A stretch of 64,000 bases of DNA from Acidisoma cellulosilyticum (GCF_020621385.1 NZ_JAESVA010000009.1:1-64000); one strand, 5' to 3'. Numbered from the stretch's first letter, positions 1-10,933 are shown. The notes: generated by a model from the letters alone, not told the origin. Numbers and translations: made by a program.

Positions 1-1
1 C

Positions 2-3000
2 GGGCGCGGCCAGAACAGCGCTGGCGGCGGGGCCGGGGCCGGCAGCACGCTGACCAATGCTGCCAATGGATCCACGACCGGAGGGACGCTGTACCTCACC
101 CAGAATGCCAGCGGCGGCAGCGGCGGATATGGCGGAACGACGGGCGCCGGTGGCGCTGGCGGGGCCGCGACCTCCACCCTGTCCTTAGATGATCTGACGG
201 CCAATCCCACGGCCGCTGCGTTCCTCTATGGCTTGACGACCGCCAATGGCGGCGCGGGCGGCACCGGCACGACGGCAGGCAAGGCGGGTGCGGCCAATAC
301 CGCGGTCACCCTGACAGGGGGCGGTGCGGTCACGGGTCGTGGCTACGCCGATGGCGGCGCGGGCGGGGCCGCGACCGGCACCACGGATGGTGCCGTCGGC
401 GGCACGGCCAAGAGCACCGTTGCCAGCACGAGCACGACGACAGGCAGCGCCTCGACCTATGCGCATGCCTTTACGCGCGGCGGGGCCGGTGGCAGCGGCC
501 GCTACTACAGCAATGCCGAAAATGGCGGGGCCGGTGGTGCTGCCACCGGAACCTACGCGACCGCGACCAGCACAACCGCGACCGGCGGCGCGGCCACCGC
601 CAACGCCAATGCCATGGGTGGTGTCGGCGGCGGCGGTGCCGGGGCCGGCAACGCGGGTGGCGCCGGTGGCCTTGCCAGCAAAGTGACCGCCACCGCGACC
701 GGTTTCAACGCTACCGCAATCGTGACCCAGACGGGCGGGTCAGGCGGACGCGGCTATAGCGGTGCGGCCGGCGGCGCAGGCGTGGCCAGCACATTGACCA
801 ATGCCGCCACGGCGTCGACGACCGGCGGCAATCTCAGCCTGACCCAGACCGCCGGTGGCGGCTCGGGTGGCTATGGGGCGACACTGGGCGGCCTGGCCGG
901 CGCAGCCACATCCAACCTGACCTTCGACGATACCACGAATGCGACCCATGCCAGCTATCTCTATGGCCGTAGCGTCGCCAATGCCGGAAGCGGCGGCCAA
1001 AGCCATGTCGGCGCCGGACAGGCCGGTGCCACGGGCACGGCAACGCTGGCGCTGACCGGTGCCAGCACTGTCAACGGCTCGCTGTCTGCCAGCGGCGGTG
1101 GCGGCGGTGCGGGCGCGACCAATGGTGGTGCGGGCGGGACGGCCAAGGGGAACGGCTCGGCCAAAACCACCTCGACCAGCCGGATTGCGCGGGAGACCGT
1201 CACTGTCTCGGGCGGCGCCGGCGGCAGCGGATCCGGCACCGGCCAGACCGGCGGGGCGGGCGGCACGGCCAGCGGCACGGCCCTGGCCACAGGCCATACG
1301 GCCTATGCCAGCGTCACGCAAAACGGCGGATCCGGCGGCCGTGGCCAAAGCGGGGCGGCCGGCGGTGCCGGGGCGGCGAGCACGCTGACCAATGCGGTGA
1401 GCGGTTCCACCACGGGCGGGTCGCTGTACCTCACCCAGAACGCCGGTGGCGGCAGCGGCGGATATGGCGGAACGACGGGCGCGGGTGGTGCGGGTGGGGC
1501 CGCGACCTCCACCCTGTCCTTCGACGATCTGACGGCCAATCCCACAGCGGCGGCTTCTCTCACGGGGCTGGGAACAGCCAATGGCGGCGCGGGCGGCGCC
1601 GGCACGACAGCCGGCAAGGCGGGCGCGGCTAATACCGCGATCACCCTCACCGGGGCCGGGTCGGTCATCGGTCGCGGTTATGCGACGGCCGGGGCAGGTG
1701 GCGGTGGGACCGGCACTGCCAATGGTGCCGTCGGCGGGACTGCCGCCAGCGCCGTTGACAGCACGAGCACGACGATCGGCGCTGCCTCGACCTACGCGCT
1801 GGCTAACACCAGTGGCGGCGCTGGCGGCGCCGGCGGTGTCTATTACGGCAGCACGGGCAATGGCGGGGCCGGTGGCGCTGCGACTGGAACCTATGCGACC
1901 GCGACCAGTGCCGATGCGACAGCCGGCGTGACCTCGGCCATGGCCAACGCCACGGGCGGCGGCGGCGGCAGTGGCTCGGGCGCCGGCAAGACCGGCGGCG
2001 CCGGTGGTTTGGCCAGCAAGACCACCGCCACGGCCACCGGCTTCAACGCCACCGCAACCGTGGCGCAGACGGGCGGCGCGGGTGGCCGTGGCTATAGCGG
2101 TGCGGCCGGCGGTGCCGGCGCGGCCAGCACGCTCACCAACGCTGCCACGGGTTTGACTGGTGGCGGTGCGATGCGCCTGACCCAGACCGCCAGCGGCGGC
2201 CGAGGCGGTTACAGCGCTGCGACCGACGGTGCCGGCGGCATCGCGACATCCAACCTGACCTTCGACGATACCGCCAGCGCGACCCATGCCAGCTCCCTCT
2301 ATGGCAATAGCCGGGCCTTCGGCGGCAATTCAGGCCAAAGCACCACCGGCGCCGGCGGCGCCGGTGGCGCTGCGACGGCCGGGGTGACGCTGACCGGCGT
2401 CAATGCTGTCACCGCGACCACGACCGCCGATGGCGGGGCTGGTCTCAGCGGTGGTGCGACCAATAGCGCGGGCGGCGCGGCGGCCGCGACCGCGCAGGCG
2501 ATCGCGACGGGGCTGAGCATTTCCGGAACGGCAAGTGCCACGGCCGCTGCCTTGGGCGGAACCGGCGGAACCACCGGGCATGCGTCAGCCAAAGCGACGG
2601 CCGAGACGGCAAATGGCCAATTGGCATCCGCTGGCAGCAACAGCAGTGGCAGCAGCGGTCTGACGCAATCCACCGCGACGACCAGCGGAACGGGGCTGCT
2701 GCAAGGCCTGGTCGCGTCTGCACAGGTCACGACCGCCGGCGTGGATGCGACGCAGGCGAATGTCGACTTCTCCGGCGACACCTTCTCCCTCGGCAATCAG
2801 TCGATCGATTCCTATGCGTCGGCGACCGGCCTGCCGAGCAGCAGTTTCGTCAGCAGCGTTGATGGATCAGCCGGCAATGTCGCGGCGATCTTCGGCGCCC
2901 CCCAGGCCGTGACGATCGGCGCCGGCTGGCAGAGCGGCTACTATGTATCAGGGGGCAACGGCTCCCAGGAATTCCAAAACTCTATCACCTATTCGGTCGA

Positions 3001-6000
3001 TTCCCTTGGCCTGAGCGGTGATCTTTATGCCGGGCTGCTGACGACGAGTGCGACGGGCACCGGCTTCTCATCCCTGGCTTTCACCATCACGGTCGGCGGG
3101 ACCACGGTCGTCAGCCAGAGCTTCACCTCGCTCGCGACGGCCAATGCGTATTTCACGAACCAGGCGCTTGACCTCGGTGCGGTGACGCAGACTGCCAACC
3201 TTGCCGTGACCGTCAGTTTCGACCTTGTCAGCACGACCGCATCGAGCGGCTTTGGCATCGACTATCTGCTGGGTGCGTCGGGCGGCAACGGCCCCCCGGT
3301 GATTGTCGCGCCCACGACCGCACAGGTCGTCCAAGGCAAGGCCGGCGCCATCAGCGGCGTCGCCGTCTCGGAATCCGGCAATACGACGGGCGAGACCTTC
3401 ACGGTCAAGCTGACCGACACGACGGGTTTGCTGAGCGCCACCGGAACGGGCATCACCGGCGCCGGCTCCAAGGCGTTGACGATTACGGGCTCGCTCACCC
3501 AGGTCAACGCGGACCTCGCGACCCTGACCACGACCGAGACCAGCGGCACGTCCGATACCATCACGCTCAATGCCACGGACAACAAGGGCGGCACCGCCAC
3601 CACCGCTGACATTGCCGTCGCGATCACCAATATTCCGCAGATCACCGCGCCCGGTTCGGCGGTCGTCGGCCTCAGCAAGCCGACCGCGATCAATGGCGTA
3701 TCGATCGCTGAAGCCAATGCATCCGCCGGCGAAACATTCACGGTCAGGCTGACCGATACCAACGGCGCCTTGTCGGCGACGGGATCGAACGTCAGCGGCA
3801 ATGGCAGCGCCGCGCTGCAGATCTCAGGGTCACTCGCCCAGGTCAATGCTGCCCTGGCGACGCTGAGCGATACAGACGCGACGGCGGCCGCCGACACGAT
3901 CACGATCAACGCGACGGATAGCATCGGCGGCGCCGCGACCGCTGCGAACATCGCTGTCACCATCGCGAACGGGCCGGTGATCACCGCGCCCACGGCCGTC
4001 ACGGTCGGCAAGGCTCAGCCCAATCCGGTGGCAGGGATCAGCCTGGCGGAAACCGGGGCGACGGCCGGAGAGACCTTTACGGTCAATCTGTCGGACAATA
4101 ACGGCCTGCTGGCCGCGACCGGCACTGGCGTTTCAGGCTCGGGTACTGCGGCTCTCACGATTGCGGGCACGCTGGCCCAGGTCAATGCCGCGCTCGCGAC
4201 GGTGACGGATAAGAACGGCACGGTGCAGGCCGATAACATCCTGATCACGGCCGTCGACAGCTTCGGCAATACGGCCGGCGATAAAACGGTTGCGGTCACG
4301 GTGAACGGGCCGCCCAGCATTTCGCAGTCCAGCGCTGTCACGGTTCATCAAGGCGTGACCACGGCGGTTTTCCTCAGCGTCTCGGAAAGCGGCGATACGA
4401 CCGGTGAGACCTTCACCGCGACGGTTGCCGATACAAGCGGCGTGCTGGCGGCGACCGGCACCGGTGTATCCGGCTCCGGCAGCCAAAGCGTGACGATCAC
4501 CGGATCGCTCAGCCAAATCGACAATGACCTGGCGACCCTGACGGTCAATGAGGCCGGCACGGCGTCGGATACGATTTCCGTCACGGTCGTCGACAGCTTT
4601 GGCAATGCGACCGGGCCGCAGAAGACGACCGTCACCGTCAATCCGACGCTGACGCCGGTCATCACCACGCCGGCCGGCGCTGCCGTCGGTCTGGCGAAGG
4701 CGACCCTCGTGTCGGGGCTGAGCCTGGCGGAGACGGGCGCGCGCGCCGGCGAGACCTTCACCGTCACCGTCTCCGACACCAATGGCGTGCTGTCGGCTAC
4801 GGGCGCGAGCGTGAGTTTCAGCGGCACCAGCCTGACGATCCAAGGCTCGCTCGCTCAGGTCAACGCGGATCTGGCAACGCTGACCGACACCGACACCAAT
4901 CCGGCCGCCGATACGCTGTCGGTCACCGCGTCCGATTCCTTCGGCAATATCGCGGCCCCCGCCTCGACGGCCATCACCGTCGCCAATGATCCCGTCATTG
5001 CGGCACCCAGCACGCTGGTCGTCGGTGTCGACCAGCCTGTTTCCGTCGCAGGCGTCAGCATCTCGGAAAGCGGGGCCTCGGCCAGCGAGACCTTTACCGT
5101 GACCGCGTCCGACAACAATGGCCTACTGTCGGCGACCGGCACCGGCGTGTCCGGTGCGGGGACATCGAGCCTCGCCATCACCGGCACGCTGGCCCAGGTG
5201 AATGCCGCGCTCGCGACATTGACGGATAAGAACGGCACGCAGCTTGACGACTCAATCGTGTTCGCGGCGACTGATGGGTTTGGCAATACGGCTGGCAGCC
5301 GCAGCACGGCCGTGACCGTGAATGGGGTGCCGTCTTATGACAGCTATCCCTCCTCCCTGGCGCTGCAACAGAACAAGCCTGAGCCTTTCTCGCTCGATAT
5401 CACTGAGTCGGGCGATACGACCGGCGAGACCTTTACGGCCGTGATATCGGACCAGTTCGGATTGCTCTCGGCCACCGGTAGCGGTGTCACCGGAAACAAC
5501 ACCACGACGCTGACCATTACCGGCTCGCTGTCCGACGTGCGGACCAGTCTCAATGCGCTGGTGGATACTGACGGCACGCCGGGCAAGGACGCGATCGTGC
5601 TGGCGCTGAAAGACGGCTTCGGCAATGTCGCCACCGACATCACGATCCCGATCACGGTCATAAGCAATCCGGTGATCGCCGCGCCGGCCTCCCTCAGCCT
5701 CGGGCAGGGACAGCCGGGTACGATTGCGGGCGTCAGCCTGTCCGAGCCCGGCGCCATTGCGGGCGAGACGTTTACCGTCACGGCATCCGACACGAATGGG
5801 TTGCTGTCCGCCACCGGCACGGGCGTATCCGATTCCGGCACCACAGCCATCACCATAGCCGGGACCTTGGCCGAGGTGAACGCGGCCCTGGCGACGCTGA
5901 CCGATACGGACGGGACCAGGCCTTCCGATACCATTACGCTTTCCGCCAAGGACAGCCTTGGGAATGACGCGACGGATGCGACGATCGGCGTGTCCGTGGC

Positions 6001-9000
6001 GGGTCTGCCGCAGATCACGGCGCCCGCCACGCTGATACTCGGCGTCGGACAGGCTGGTGCCGTCCCGGGGGTCAGCCTGTCGGAAGTCGGCGTGCTGTCC
6101 AACGAAACCTTTACCGTCAAGGTCTCGGACCTGCATGGCTTGCTTTCGGCCACCGGCACGGGCGTGTCCGGATCGGGCACGACCGCGGTTACGTTCACGG
6201 GGTCCCTGGCGCAGGTCAATGCCGGTCTTGCGACGCTGGGCGATAAGGACAGCACCACGCCTTCGGATAGCATCACGATCGATGCGAAGGACAGTTTCGG
6301 CAATACGGCGCCCGTGGCATCGATCGCCGTATCGGTCACCAATGACCCAGTGATTGCGGCGCCGGCGACGGCGACGATCGAGCAAGGCCAGGCGAGCCCG
6401 ATTATGGGCGTCAGCCTGTCCGAGGCCGGTGCGATCACGGGCGAGATTTTCACTGTGACGGTGTCGGATACGGACGGGTTGCTGTCGGCCACCGGCGCCG
6501 GCGTTTCCGGGGCGGGCACCACGGTGCTGACGCTCAAGGGTTCGCTGGCTGACGTGAATACCGACCTGGCATCGCTGACGGACAATGACAGCGCTGGGCC
6601 GAGCGACACCTTGACCATCGGCGCGAAGGACAGCTTCGGCAACAATGCTGCCCCGGCCCATATCAGTCTTACGGTGAATGAGCCGGCCGATCCGGTCTTT
6701 ACCGAGGCGGGCGATCCGCTGCCCGGAACGGTCACCGAGCAGATTCTGGATTTCGGCACGGTCGATCAGGGTGATGTCCTGGCCCCGATCGATCTGGCGC
6801 TTCTCAACGACAATGGCGTGCCAGGCGATAGTCTTTCCGGCAGTTACCTATACGCCGATGATCCCGCCTTTACCGTTGACGGCTTTTCCGATGTCCTCGG
6901 CCTGGCGGCCGGTGATCAGGAGAATTTCCTGTCGGTCAGGTTCAACACGGGAACCACCGGAACATTCTCTGAGACCATCGAGTTTGATGGAGACAGCACC
7001 AACGGTTCCGGCAGCAGTTTTGCGCTGTCGCCCCATTACCTGCTGATCGAAGGGACAGTGGTTGCGACCATGCCGACCGGTGGTGGCGGCACTGGCGGTG
7101 GCGGCACTGGCGGTGGCGGCACTGGTGGTGGCACGGGCGGCGGCACGGGTGGTGGCACTGGCGGCGGCACTGGCGGCGGCACTGGCGGCGGCACGGGTGG
7201 TGGAACCGGTGGTGGCACTGGCGGCGGCACGGGTGGTGGCACGGGTGGTGGCACGGGCGGCGGCACGGGTGGTGGCACGGGTGGTGGCACTGGCGGCGGC
7301 ACGGGTGGTGGTACCGGCGGCGGCACGGGTGGTGGAACCGGTGGTGGCACTGGCGGCGGCACAGGTGGTGGAACCGGCGGCGGCCCGAGCGGCGGCGGTT
7401 CTGGCGGTAGCCCGCCGGGGCCGAGCGGTGGTGGTGCGGGTGACACGCACATCACGACATTCGACGGCCTGCACTACGACTTCCAGGCCGCGGGCGAATT
7501 CGTCTTCGCGCAGAATGCCGACATCATAGTACAGGTTCGTCTTGAACCGACCGGCGGACCGCAGAACCCGTCTGGCAGCGTCACCTTTATCGAGCAGACC
7601 GCGATCGGTCTTGGCAGCGATCGTCTCACCTTCGACTTCTCGCGGGCACAGCCCTTCTGGCTCAACGGAGCGCCTGTCACCCTTATCTCGGGGCAATTCC
7701 TGCCTTTGGCGGTCGGCACCGTCTATGCGACGTCAAGCGGCTTCGTCGTGGAAGCAAATACCGGTGAAGAGGTAAAAATCGGCAACGAAAACACCTCTGT
7801 CATTCTGGGTGGCCATACGACGGGCGTCAGCGGCCTCCTCGGCACCGCGGATGGTACGGATCCGCAGAATCTCACACTGCCGGATGGTACTGTCCTGCCC
7901 ACGACGCTGACTTCGGACGAACTCTATAAAACCTACGCCGACGCCTGGCGCGTGACGCAGGCGACGTCTCTGTTCGACTATGGCGTGGGACAGACGACGG
8001 CCACCTACACCATCCCGAACTTCCCGCTGACGCCGGTGACGCTTGCAGACTTGCCGACCGCGCTTGTTCAGCAGGCGACGGAGTATGTGGAGTCTCTCGG
8101 CATCACCAATGCGACGCAGCAGCAGGATGCGGTGCTCGACTACCTGTTGGCCGCCGGCAGCCAGACAGCGATCGACAGCGATATCGCCAATACCACGGCG
8201 GGTACATCCACTTCGACGTTGCAGGTGACCAGCCCGCCGGTCGAGCTGGTCGGCGTCACCGGCCCGATCGGGCCTGTCAGCATCGGTTCCGGCAAGGTCA
8301 ACGTCACGTTCCAGGTGTTCCTGAACAACCCGAGCGATAAGCCGGTCGTGGTGACCTATGCCGTCGTCGGCGGGTCTTCGCCGGCCCAACTCGGCGCGGC
8401 CGATTTTGGCGGCACTTTGCCCAGTGGTTCGGTCACGGTCGCGGCGGGTGCGACGATGGCCAGCATCACAATCGCGGTGCCGGGCAATCTGCGACTGCCG
8501 GTGGAAACGCTGCAACTCGCCATTGCGACGGCAACGACGGGCGTCACTCTCGCGAATGCGACGGGGGCGGCGACGCTGGACAGCAGCCTGCCCATCGAAG
8601 GGTCTGACGCCCTGCCGAGTTTCGAGCAGATCTCCGGCCCTGGCGCGTTCACGCAGGACGGGACGGCCTATACGCTGAACCTTGGTACGATTGGTGCCGA
8701 CGGCGTCGACGCGATGAATTTGGCGATCGCCAATTTCGCGGCGGGATACGCGAATATGCTCGGCGGCACATTCGCCACCACGACCGGCAGCGGGTTCACC
8801 ATCGTCACGCCCACCGTGACCGGCCTGACGCCGGGTGGTGTCGCAGGCGGCCTGACCGTGACGGCGGGCACGTCCCTCGGCGTGCATACCGAGATCCTGA
8901 CCTTCAACCCGACGCAAACCAATAGCAGCGGCTATTCGGGGACGCTGGCGCCGATCACCCTGACGATCATGGACAATGTCGTCTCGCCGATCGCGCAGGC

Positions 9001-10933
9001 GGCGGCGACGCCCAAGGTCATCACCTTCGATGCCCGCGTGGATGGCGGGTCGACCGGCAGCCTGACCGTCGCCAATACCTCGCCGATCGGCAGCGACTCC
9101 CTCGGCGTCGTGCTGACCGATAGTGGGGGTCATGTCCTGCCGACGCAAACCACGCCGCTGGCGCCGGGCGCCTCGGCCACCTTGTCGCTCAACAGTCTTG
9201 CGACGACGAGCGGCACCTTCACCGATACGCTCAATATCGCCTATACCTCGGTGCCGCCGTCCAGCACCGGTCATCCGACGGTGGCGGAGACGGGCAGCAG
9301 CGTGACGCTGAACGGGACCGTATATCTGGCGGCAGACCCGACCCTGAATACGACGATCTTCAATTTCGGCACGGTCCATCAAGGCGACGCCGAGACCAGC
9401 CAGATCATCTCGCTCACCAATGCCGTGGCGTCGGGCGCGCTGTCGGACGAACTCCTGGCGAGCATTGCCGCAATGCCGAGAGGGATCTTTGCCACCAGCG
9501 ACCAACAGGTAACGATCGACCCTGGGGAGACGACCAGCCCGGGCGCTATCGGCCTCGATACCTCGATCGCGGGTGTGGTGGACGGCAATGTGACGCTGCG
9601 GCTGACGACGCATGACGCAGCACAGCCGGATGCGACGCTTGGCACCTTGAACGTCAAGGTCGAGGGGACCGTCATCGGTGACGCGATCCCCGCCTTTGTC
9701 GAAGTCTCGGGCCCGGGTTCGCTCAGCGGCGCGCCGGGTCAGGACCAGATACTCAATCTGGGATCGATTGTCGTAAAATCCGCTGCTCAGACCATCAAGA
9801 TCGCTGTCTCCAATGCCGCCTCGGGGATCGCGGATTCCCTGAGCGGGTCCTTGTCCTATACGTCGCTCGGCGTCACCCAATCGCTCGGGGATATTCCGAC
9901 ACTCGCGCCTGGCGACGAATCCGGCATCTACGAATTTACGATCTCGCCGACGGCCGAAGGCCAGATACAGGACGTCATCACGCTGACACCGATCGATAGC
10001 GTGCTGGGTGCGCTGCCGATCCAGACGTTGACGATTGAGGGCGATGTGATCGCCTGCTTCCTGCGCGGCACGCATATCGCCACGCCGGACGGCGAGCAGA
10101 GGGTGGAGAGCCTGCGCATCGGCGATCTGGTGACGACCTTGTCCGGAAGACCGGAACCCATCCGCTGGATCGGGCGGCGCAGCTATAATGGGCGGTTCAT
10201 CCGCAGGAACCGCGACGTCCTGCCCATTTGCATCCAAGCGGGCGCCTTGGCGGATGGCATTCCCGGCCGGGATCTGTGGGTGTCGCCCTTGCATGCGATG
10301 CTGATTGACGATGTCCTGGTGGCGGCTTGCGATCTGGTCAACGGCAAGACGATCCTCCGCGGCGACCTGGCCGAGAGTGTCGAGTATGTCCATATCGAGC
10401 TCACGCGGCATGACGTGCTGCTCGCCGAAGGCGCGGCGTCCGAGAGTTTCGTGGACGACGACAGCCGCATGATGTTCCATAACGCCCATGAATATGCGGC
10501 GCTTTACCCTGACGCGAAGCGGGTGCCGGCCGTCTATTGCGCGCCACGCGTGACGGACGGCTTTGCTCTGGCGGCGATCCGTCATCGGCTGGATGTGCGT
10601 GCCGGACTGCGGCCGGATGTGGCGGCAGAGCCCTTGCGCGGCTATCTCGACCTCATGGAGGAAGGCTTGGTCGCGGGATGGGCGCAAAACCCGCTGCGGA
10701 GCGACGTGCCGGTCTGTCTCGATATCCTGGTCGATGGCGTGCTGATCGCGCAGACCCTGGCCAATCAGCACCGTCCGGATCTGGCGGACGCTGGGTTCGG
10801 GCGCGGCGATAACGGCTTCTCATTGACGCTGCCGATACCGCTGACACCGTCGCAGATGGCGCGGATTGAAGTGCGACGCTCATCGGATCAAGCGATCCTG
10901 CCGCGCTCGTCCAATTTGATGCAAGTTGCCTAG
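2..10933 (+). CDS. Giant repetitive surface adhesin with vWD-like and C-terminal Hint domains (5' partial)
   Basis: The reading frame is open from the left edge, so the N-terminus and any secretion signal are missing; over 3,640 residues remain. In order: Gly/Ala/Thr-rich GGAGG blocks (to about 2,700); an anchor-like segment (2,760-3,290); ten cadherin-like repeats of about 112 residues (3,295-6,676), each with an ETFTV...LLSATGTGVSG core; a choice-of-anchor segment (6,690-7,075); a GGGT linker (7,078-7,390); a von Willebrand D-like segment beginning DTHITTFDGLHYDFQ (7,440-8,000); a Calx-beta-like segment; choice-of-anchor D segments; a Hint_2 domain starting at the Cys codon 10,055 (CFLRGTHIATPDGEQ); and a final GW-like module. 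Inference: a secreted cell-surface or matrix adhesin processed near the Hint domain. Glycosyltransferase genes follow directly. Architecture is clear; function is inferred. Confidence 0.9.
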   Translation, partial: GRGQNSAGGGAGAGSTLTNAANGSTTGGTLYLTQNASGGSGGYGGTTGAGGAGGAATSTLSLDDLTANPTAAAFLYGLTTANGGAGGTGTTAGKAGAANTAVTLTGGGAVTGRGYADGGAGGAATGTTDGAVGGTAKSTVASTSTTTGSASTYAHAFTRGGAGGSGRYYSNAENGGAGGAATGTYATATSTTATGGAATANANAMGGVGGGGAGAGNAGGAGGLASKVTATATGFNATAIVTQTGGSGGRGYSGAAGGAGVASTLTNAATASTTGGNLSLTQTAGGGSGGYGATLGGLAGAATSNLTFDDTTNATHASYLYGRSVANAGSGGQSHVGAGQAGATGTATLALTGASTVNGSLSASGGGGGAGATNGGAGGTAKGNGSAKTTSTSRIARETVTVSGGAGGSGSGTGQTGGAGGTASGTALATGHTAYASVTQNGGSGGRGQSGAAGGAGAASTLTNAVSGSTTGGSLYLTQNAGGGSGGYGGTTGAGGAGGAATSTLSFDDLTANPTAAASLTGLGTANGGAGGAGTTAGKAGAANTAITLTGAGSVIGRGYATAGAGGGGTGTANGAVGGTAASAVDSTSTTIGAASTYALANTSGGAGGAGGVYYGSTGNGGAGGAATGTYATATSADATAGVTSAMANATGGGGGSGSGAGKTGGAGGLASKTTATATGFNATATVAQTGGAGGRGYSGAAGGAGAASTLTNAATGLTGGGAMRLTQTASGGRGGYSAATDGAGGIATSNLTFDDTASATHASSLYGNSRAFGGNSGQSTTGAGGAGGAATAGVTLTGVNAVTATTTADGGAGLSGGATNSAGGAAAATAQAIATGLSISGTASATAAALGGTGGTTGHASAKATAETANGQLASAGSNSSGSSGLTQSTATTSGTGLLQGLVASAQVTTAGVDATQANVDFSGDTFSLGNQSIDSYASATGLPSSSFVSSVDGSAGNVAAIFGAPQAVTIGAGWQSGYYVSGGNGSQEFQNSITYSVDSLGLSGDLYAGLLTTSATGTGFSSLAFTITVGGTTVVSQSFTSLATANAYFTNQALDLGAVTQTANLAVTVSFDLVSTTASSGFGIDYLLGASGGNGPPVIVAPTTAQVVQGKAGAISGVAVSESGNTTGETFTVKLTDTTGLLSATGTGITGAGSKALTITGSLTQVNADLATLTTTETSGTSDTITLNATDNKGGTATTADIAVAITNIPQITAPGSAVVGLSKPTAINGVSIAEANASAGETFTVRLTDTNGALSATGSNVSGNGSAALQISGSLAQVNAALATLSDTDATAAADTITINATDSIGGAATAANIAVTIANGPVITAPTAVTVGKAQPNPVAGISLAETGATAGETFTVNLSDNNGLLAATGTGVSGSGTAALTIAGTLAQVNAALATVTDKNGTVQADNILITAVDSFGNTAGDKTVAVTVNGPPSISQSSAVTVHQGVTTAVFLSVSESGDTTGETFTATVADTSGVLAATGTGVSGSGSQSVTITGSLSQIDNDLATLTVNEAGTASDTISVTVVDSFGNATGPQKTTVTVNPTLTPVITTPAGAAVGLAKATLVSGLSLAETGARAGETFTVTVSDTNGVLSATGASVSFSGTSLTIQGSLAQVNADLATLTDTDTNPAADTLSVTASDSFGNIAAPASTAITVANDPVIAAPSTLVVGVDQPVSVAGVSISESGASASETFTVTASDNNGLLSATGTGVSGAGTSSLAITGTLAQVNAALATLTDKNGTQLDDSIVFAATDGFGNTAGSRSTAVTVNGVPSYDSYPSSLALQQNKPEPFSLDITESGDTTGETFTAVISDQFGLLSATGSGVTGNNTTTLTITGSLSDVRTSLNALVDTDGTPGKDAIVLALKDGFGNVATDITIPITVISNPVIAAPASLSLGQGQPGTIAGVSLSEPGAIAGETFTVTASDTNGLLSATGTGVSDSGTTAITIAGTLAEVNAALATLTDTDGTRPSDTITLSAKDSLGNDATDATIGVSVAGLPQITAPATLILGVGQAGAVPGVSLSEVGVLSNETFTVKVSDLHGLLSATGTGVSGSGTTAVTFTGSLAQVNAGLATLGDKDSTTPSDSITIDAKDSFGNTAPVASIAVSVTNDPVIAAPATATIEQGQASPIMGVSLSEAGAITGEIFTVTVSDTDGLLSATGAGVSGAGTTVLTLKGSLADVNTDLASLTDNDSAGPSDTLTIGAKDSFGNNAAPAHISLTVNEPADPVFTEAGDPLPGTVTEQILDFGTVDQGDVLAPIDLALLNDNGVPGDSLSGSYLYADDPAFTVDGFSDVLGLAAGDQENFLSVRFNTGTTGTFSETIEFDGDSTNGSGSSFALSPHYLLIEGTVVATMPTGGGGTGGGGTGGGGTGGGTGGGTGGGTGGGTGGGTGGGTGGGTGGGTGGGTGGGTGGGTGGGTGGGTGGGTGGGTGGGTGGGTGGGTGGGTGGGTGGGTGGGPSGGGSGGSPPGPSGGGAGDTHITTFDGLHYDFQAAGEFVFAQNADIIVQVRLEPTGGPQNPSGSVTFIEQTAIGLGSDRLTFDFSRAQPFWLNGAPVTLISGQFLPLAVGTVYATSSGFVVEANTGEEVKIGNENTSVILGGHTTGVSGLLGTADGTDPQNLTLPDGTVLPTTLTSDELYKTYADAWRVTQATSLFDYGVGQTTATYTIPNFPLTPVTLADLPTALVQQATEYVESLGITNATQQQDAVLDYLLAAGSQTAIDSDIANTTAGTSTSTLQVTSPPVELVGVTGPIGPVSIGSGKVNVTFQVFLNNPSDKPVVVTYAVVGGSSPAQLGAADFGGTLPSGSVTVAAGATMASITIAVPGNLRLPVETLQLAIATATTGVTLANATGAATLDSSLPIEGSDALPSFEQISGPGAFTQDGTAYTLNLGTIGADGVDAMNLAIANFAAGYANMLGGTFATTTGSGFTIVTPTVTGLTPGGVAGGLTVTAGTSLGVHTEILTFNPTQTNSSGYSGTLAPITLTIMDNVVSPIAQAAATPKVITFDARVDGGSTGSLTVANTSPIGSDSLGVVLTDSGGHVLPTQTTPLAPGASATLSLNSLATTSGTFTDTLNIAYTSVPPSSTGHPTVAETGSSVTLNGTVYLAADPTLNTTIFNFGTVHQGDAETSQIISLTNAVASGALSDELLASIAAMPRGIFATSDQQVTIDPGETTSPGAIGLDTSIAGVVDGNVTLRLTTHDAAQPDATLGTLNVKVEGTVIGDAIPAFVEVSGPGSLSGAPGQDQILNLGSIVVKSAAQTIKIAVSNAASGIADSLSGSLSYTSLGVTQSLGDIPTLAPGDESGIYEFTISPTAEGQIQDVITLTPIDSVLGALPIQTLTIEGDVIACFLRGTHIATPDGEQRVESLRIGDLVTTLSGRPEPIRWIGRRSYNGRFIRRNRDVLPICIQAGALADGIPGRDLWVSPLHAMLIDDVLVAACDLVNGKTILRGDLAESVEYVHIELTRHDVLLAEGAASESFVDDDSRMMFHNAHEYAALYPDAKRVPAVYCAPRVTDGFALAAIRHRLDVRAGLRPDVAAEPLRGYLDLMEEGLVAGWAQNPLRSDVPVCLDILVDGVLIAQTLANQHRPDLADAGFGRGDNGFSLTLPIPLTPSQMARIEVRRSSDQAILPRSSNLMQVA
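167..2700 (+). repeat. Large internal tandem repeat of about 1,335 bp in the adhesin gene
   Basis: The segment around LDDLTANPTAAA (about 167-230) recurs as FDDLTANPTAAA exactly 1,335 bp (445 codons) later at 1,502. The block with FDDT.NATHAS at 923 recurs at 2,261, an offset of 1,338 bp. The unit is therefore a supra-repeat of about 445 residues built from smaller GGAGG blocks. Nearly two copies are visible and the repeat continues past the left edge. The period is a multiple of three, so copy number can change without breaking the frame. Confidence 0.8.
7078..7390 (+). repeat. GGGT-coding minisatellite linker
   Basis: A 12-bp unit (GGTGGCACTGGC and synonymous variants) is repeated more than 20 times without interruption and encodes (Gly-Gly-Gly-Thr)n. 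It begins with three five-residue GGGGT units and ends in a Pro/Ser/Gly-rich tail. It lies between a choice-of-anchor segment and the vWD-like domain, so it looks like a flexible spacer. In-frame slippage would change its length between strains. On the other strand it reads as a meaningless Pro-Pro-Val frame. Confidence 0.9.

Noticed and set aside
7078-7390. Regular repeats considered as a CRISPR array
   Set aside because: The 12-bp units are contiguous with no spacers and are in frame with the adhesin.
7036-7455. Minus-strand Pro-Pro-Val repeat protein
   Set aside because: Complement of the GGGT-coding minisatellite; no start context and no independent support.
7733-10771. Minus-strand frame of about 1,010 codons opposite the adhesin
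   Set aside because: Arg/His/Gly-rich shadow of the GC-rich adhesin codons with no recognisable domain.
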